Origin: Thioglobus_B sp964403565
Lineage (GTDB): Bacteria; Pseudomonadota; Gammaproteobacteria; PS1; Pseudothioglobaceae
NCBI GenBank assembly: GCA_964403565.1
Contig: CAYOFV010000010.1
Location: 1 to 28,542 of the forward strand
Length of the DNA stretch: 28,542 bases
Reading direction: 5' to 3'
Shown: one piece after another, positions 25,699-28,542 of the stretch
Layout: each line of letters opens with the position of its first letter
Numbering within the stretch: position 1 is the stretch's first letter
The notes under the pieces: generated by a model
Database searches by the model: none
What the model saw: the letters and a program-made list of their open reading frames with translations, nothing else
What the model was told of the DNA's origin: nothing
Translations under genes and position numbers: made by a program

Positions 25699-26585
25699 TA
25701 AAGCTTATGATCAAAGATCTCGATATAAGCCTCTTCTCTAAGTTTTTTAACCCAATCTTTAAAATAGATATTCTGTTTTTGACGTACAAGAGCAGCTTTA
25801 ACTGCGTCGATATGTTTATTAACTTTACGAGTATCAACCACCTTTAAAATTCTCCAGCCTTTTGCTGCAAAAAACGGCTCTGAAATCTCATTTACTTTTA
25901 GTTTGTTAACCACGTTTAAAAATGCATCAGGAAGTCTTTGTTTATCAAGCCAAGGTGAAACACCGCCATTTTTATAAGAAGGATCTTGAGAGTGTAGTTT
26001 TGCTAATGCCGAAAAAGACTCTCCAGTTTTAATCTTGCTCGTTAATTCAAGCAAAAAATCTTGAATCAATTCTTCTTCAGATTTTACTAGTGAGTCAGTT
26101 TTGTCTATCGAAGCTATAGCGATTTGTGCAATTTTTACTTGTTCATCCAACTTTTTATTGCTAGGATTAGATATAAGAGCCTTATCTAGTTCGTTTTTTG
26201 AAATAACAATATTGACATCTTTTGTAATAATTTGCTTAAGAATGTTAAGAATAAGGCTAGTTTTAATATCATTTATCAAGGTGTTAAATTGAGGTGATGA
26301 CTGAAGCTGTGTAGCTGTTAAATTATTCTGTTCTGCAATATTGTTTAGAGCGGAATTAACTGCAGATGGCTTAGGTTCAATTCCAAGTTTTTCAGCTTTT
26401 TTAAGTTGTAATTTAGTGTCGATATGTTTATTTACAACTTTCAACTTCTGCTCAGTATTAAACTCAGAATTAATGTCAGAAGCAATAGAATTAAAAGTTA
26501 TTATTTCATCATTAACGATTGCAATAATACTATTAGATGCAAATGTATTTATTGATGTAAAAAGTAGTAAGAAAAATATTTTCAT
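25698..26585 (-). CDS. surA: SurA-like periplasmic peptidyl-prolyl isomerase/chaperone, single parvulin domain
   Basis: SurA delivers unfolded outer-membrane proteins to BamA. This 295-aa version has a signal peptide (about 1-17, ending FAS), then NSIIAIVNDEIITFNSI, the standard SurA N-terminal segment, and a helical domain to about 145. One parvulin PPIase domain spans about 148-252 (FSALAKLHSQDPSYKNGGVSPW). A C-terminal segment at about 257-290 resembles the SurA C-terminal helix. E. coli SurA is 428 aa and has two parvulin domains, so this protein lacks one. The frame is intact and flanked by normal genes, so it is probably a reduced functional form and not a pseudogene. Position directly after lptD is classical. 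Confidence 0.9.
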   Translation of the reverse strand: MKIFFLLLFTSINTFASNSIIAIVNDEIITFNSIASDINSEFNTEQKLKVVNKHIDTKLQLKKAEKLGIEPKPSAVNSALNNIAEQNNLTATQLQSSPQFNTLINDIKTSLILNILKQIITKDVNIVISKNELDKALISNPSNKKLDEQVKIAQIAIASIDKTDSLVKSEEELIQDFLLELTSKIKTGESFSALAKLHSQDPSYKNGGVSPWLDKQRLPDAFLNVVNKLKVNEISEPFFAAKGWRILKVVDTRKVNKHIDAVKAALVRQKQNIYFKDWVKKLREEAYIEIFDHKL

Positions 26586-26596
26586 AATTTTTTTAT

Positions 26597-28542
26597 TTAG
26601 AAGTCATCTAAATTAGCAAGATAGTTAGGAATCTCTTCTTCAAGTTTTTTATACAAACTTGGTGATGTTGTAGCTAGACCTTTAAGTACTAATTCAAAGT
26701 TAGTAACATAGTCATAATCGTTGCCACTTATATGCTTTTTAAAGTGTGCCAAACGTAGTGCCCAACAGCATGATTCATACGCAATACCTGTAGTTTCTTT
26801 ATTAGTGATAGAATCAGTTATTGATCTGTTAATCCCTGTAAATACGTGCACTTTGTCATTTATTGGGTAAACACCATATAATTCAGCAGACTTAGCACCA
26901 TTATTATCATGATGCGCCAATGTTAAGAATTTTCTAGAATTGGCTTTATACGTAATCGCGCTATCGCGTTTATCAATTTTGTTGGTTTCTGGATCGTATT
27001 GCAATTCATTATTAAATACAAAATCATTTAAACTTACATCCATTGATGCGACAATATCGGAATAATTTCTCGTCCCTGAATTAGTTGAAACGTCATCGCC
27101 ATACAAAGCTTGAGCAGCTTTTAATGATATGTAGGTATCATTAGTTTCTTCATTAATAAAATCAGATTCAATACCTAATACAATATCATTGGCTTTAGCT
27201 ATTCTATCTATACCTGTATATTTTATTCCGGAGAATAGCCCGTCGTATGAATCACTAATGCTTTCAGAATCATAATTTACACTTGGGTCTGTTTTGCTTG
27301 GTATGTAATTATAAGCGAATCTTGGTGTAAGGGTTTGAATAGTATCTTGCCCAAAAATATTAACTTCTCTTTCCAGGAAATACATGCTATCAAGATTAAA
27401 CTTTGTAATTGTTCTAGACTCGTCAGTTTGATTGTCAAGTGCATAATCAGTATGCATTAAACTTAAACTTGGGATTAAAGAATATGCATTGGTGTTAATT
27501 ATTCTTTTGAAATCTGCTTGAGCATGTGTACGCACTCCAGTATCAGTTGCACTTTTATGTTTAAATTTAGTACTTACAAGTGATAAATTAAATTCTCTAT
27601 CATCAAGACCAGCAAAACCCTTGGTAATTGACACTTCTGGAGCTTTAGTATATTTAGCACTAGTATTATCATTAACCAATTGCTCATTTTCGGCAAATAG
27701 TGCAACATTTAATTTTTGATATTCATCACCATATGTCAAATTAATATGTGAATTTAGTGTTGAGAGCGAAGTGTTATCATGCACTATATTTTTAAAATAT
27801 TTAGTGTCTGACACTCTTTTAGTTGTAATATTTAGATTAGTTTTTGAGTTTAAAGATAAATCGAGTTTAGAATTTAACAACCAGCGTTTATTTTTAGTAA
27901 TATCGTCTTCATCAAGGTAATGACCTTCAATTTCAAATCTACCTTCATCCCAGTTATCGCCTTTAGCAATTAGCTGTCTATATACACCTTCTAAAATACT
28001 ACCTCTAGACGAGAGGTGATTAAGGGTTAGTAAGAAATCACGATCAGGGGCAATATTAAAATAATATGGGATTCTAACTTGGTAATTATTATCTTCATTA
28101 GCAACTGACTCATCGTAACTACCAAATGCAGGAGCTAAAAATCCAGAGCCTCTACCTTCTAATACCCACTCATGATATGGCGAATAAAACACTGGAACAC
28201 CTAAAAATTCTACAGTAACATCTTCGGCTTTACCTCTATTCGTATCTAAGTTAAGAGTTATTTGATCTGCACTCATTCTCCAATCACTATTGCCAAGTGG
28301 ACATAGACTGTAGCTTGCGCTATCAAATACCTGAACCGTGCCATCGTTTGTAACTTTGTTAGCACTACCATTTATTCTTGATTCAGGGTAATGAAAATCA
28401 ACATTGTTTAAAGTTGTATAAGTTGTGTCGTTTTGTTTTTTAATAACGGCACTATCACCAACAAACATTAACTCACTGTCTTGAAATGAAACATTTCCAG
28501 TAGCTGTAGAAGTTTTGCTAGATTTTTTAATATTAACTTTAT
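26597..28542 (-). CDS. lptD: LPS-assembly protein LptD, N-terminus cut by window edge
   Basis: LptD is the outer-membrane barrel that, with LptE, inserts lipopolysaccharide into the outer leaflet. The frame runs open to the window edge: at least 24 codons lie upstream of the internal Met at 28468, giving about 647 visible residues of a protein usually near 780. The visible N-terminal part is the beta-taco (OstA) domain: FQDSELMFVGDSA, ASYSLCPLGNSDWRMSADQI, VEFLGVPVFYSPYHEW. The barrel follows, with a C-terminal Cys-Cys pair (YESCCWALRL). Those cysteines and the Cys of SLCPLG match positions used in the E. coli inter-domain disulfides. surA follows after 11 bp. Confidence 0.95.
   Translation of the reverse strand, partial: KVNIKKSSKTSTATGNVSFQDSELMFVGDSAVIKKQNDTTYTTLNNVDFHYPESRINGSANKVTNDGTVQVFDSASYSLCPLGNSDWRMSADQITLNLDTNRGKAEDVTVEFLGVPVFYSPYHEWVLEGRGSGFLAPAFGSYDESVANEDNNYQVRIPYYFNIAPDRDFLLTLNHLSSRGSILEGVYRQLIAKGDNWDEGRFEIEGHYLDEDDITKNKRWLLNSKLDLSLNSKTNLNITTKRVSDTKYFKNIVHDNTSLSTLNSHINLTYGDEYQKLNVALFAENEQLVNDNTSAKYTKAPEVSITKGFAGLDDREFNLSLVSTKFKHKSATDTGVRTHAQADFKRIINTNAYSLIPSLSLMHTDYALDNQTDESRTITKFNLDSMYFLEREVNIFGQDTIQTLTPRFAYNYIPSKTDPSVNYDSESISDSYDGLFSGIKYTGIDRIAKANDIVLGIESDFINEETNDTYISLKAAQALYGDDVSTNSGTRNYSDIVASMDVSLNDFVFNNELQYDPETNKIDKRDSAITYKANSRKFLTLAHHDNNGAKSAELYGVYPINDKVHVFTGINRSITDSITNKETTGIAYESCCWALRLAHFKKHISGNDYDYVTNFELVLKGLATTSPSLYKKLEEEIPNYLANLDDF

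Noticed and set aside
25698..26585. surA as a truncated pseudogene
   Set aside because: The frame has a signal peptide, a complete parvulin domain, a plausible C-terminus and coupled neighbours; a shorter but working form is more likely.
1..28542. Mobile elements, CRISPR arrays, tRNA genes
   Set aside because: No transposase, integrase, terminal repeats, regularly spaced repeats or cloverleaf-like sequence was found on reading both strands.

Overview
This window is an AT-rich stretch of a Gram-negative, most likely gammaproteobacterial, chromosome. The evidence is a complete outer-membrane biogenesis set (rseP, bamA, skp, lpxD, fabZ, surA, lptD), the lipB/lipA/ybeD lipoylation cluster, and pdxA-rsmA-apaG-apaH in the usual gammaproteobacterial order. 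The low GC, short intergenic gaps and NnrS protein suggest a marine sulfur-oxidiser-like lineage (SUP05/Thioglobus or related symbionts). That placement is a guess from gene content, not a phylogenetic result. No tRNA, rRNA, insertion sequence, CRISPR array or prophage was seen. The two genes cut by the window edges are fabZ (left) and lptD (right).

Layout. Positions 1-5972 (minus strand) hold an envelope operon: DUF971 protein, rseP, bamA, skp, lpxD, fabZ. dapF (plus) is divergent from it and overlaps apaH at its 3' end. Positions 6860-9731 (minus) hold pdxA-rsmA-apaG-apaH with overlapping genes. Positions 9963-19422 hold two complete RND efflux systems (adaptor plus inner-membrane pump) facing each other, separated by a 349-bp gap with two strong terminators. 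Positions 19499-21330 (minus) hold ybeD-lipB-lipA. Positions 21392-24952 (plus) hold a tightly packed operon: a MoxR-type AAA+ ATPase, the membrane protein NnrS, and a protein combining an HExxH metallopeptidase-like domain with a VWA-like domain. Positions 24955-28542 (minus) hold lptD-surA-rlmB.

How the genes work together. BamA, Skp, SurA and LptD assemble the outer membrane. LpxD and FabZ make hydroxyacyl chains and lipid A. RseP is the site-2 protease of the envelope stress response. The classical lptD-surA-pdxA-rsmA-apaG-apaH cluster is present but split by about 16 kb that carries the pumps, the lipoate genes and the MoxR/NnrS operon. The most interesting unit is the MoxR-NnrS-metallopeptidase/VWA operon. 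MoxR/VWA pairs commonly act as chaperones that insert metal cofactors or activate enzymes, and NnrS is a haem/copper membrane protein linked to nitric oxide, so the three may form an undescribed maturation or NO-protection module. The second is a Met-rich insert shared by both RND adaptors where the coiled-coil hairpin tip should be.
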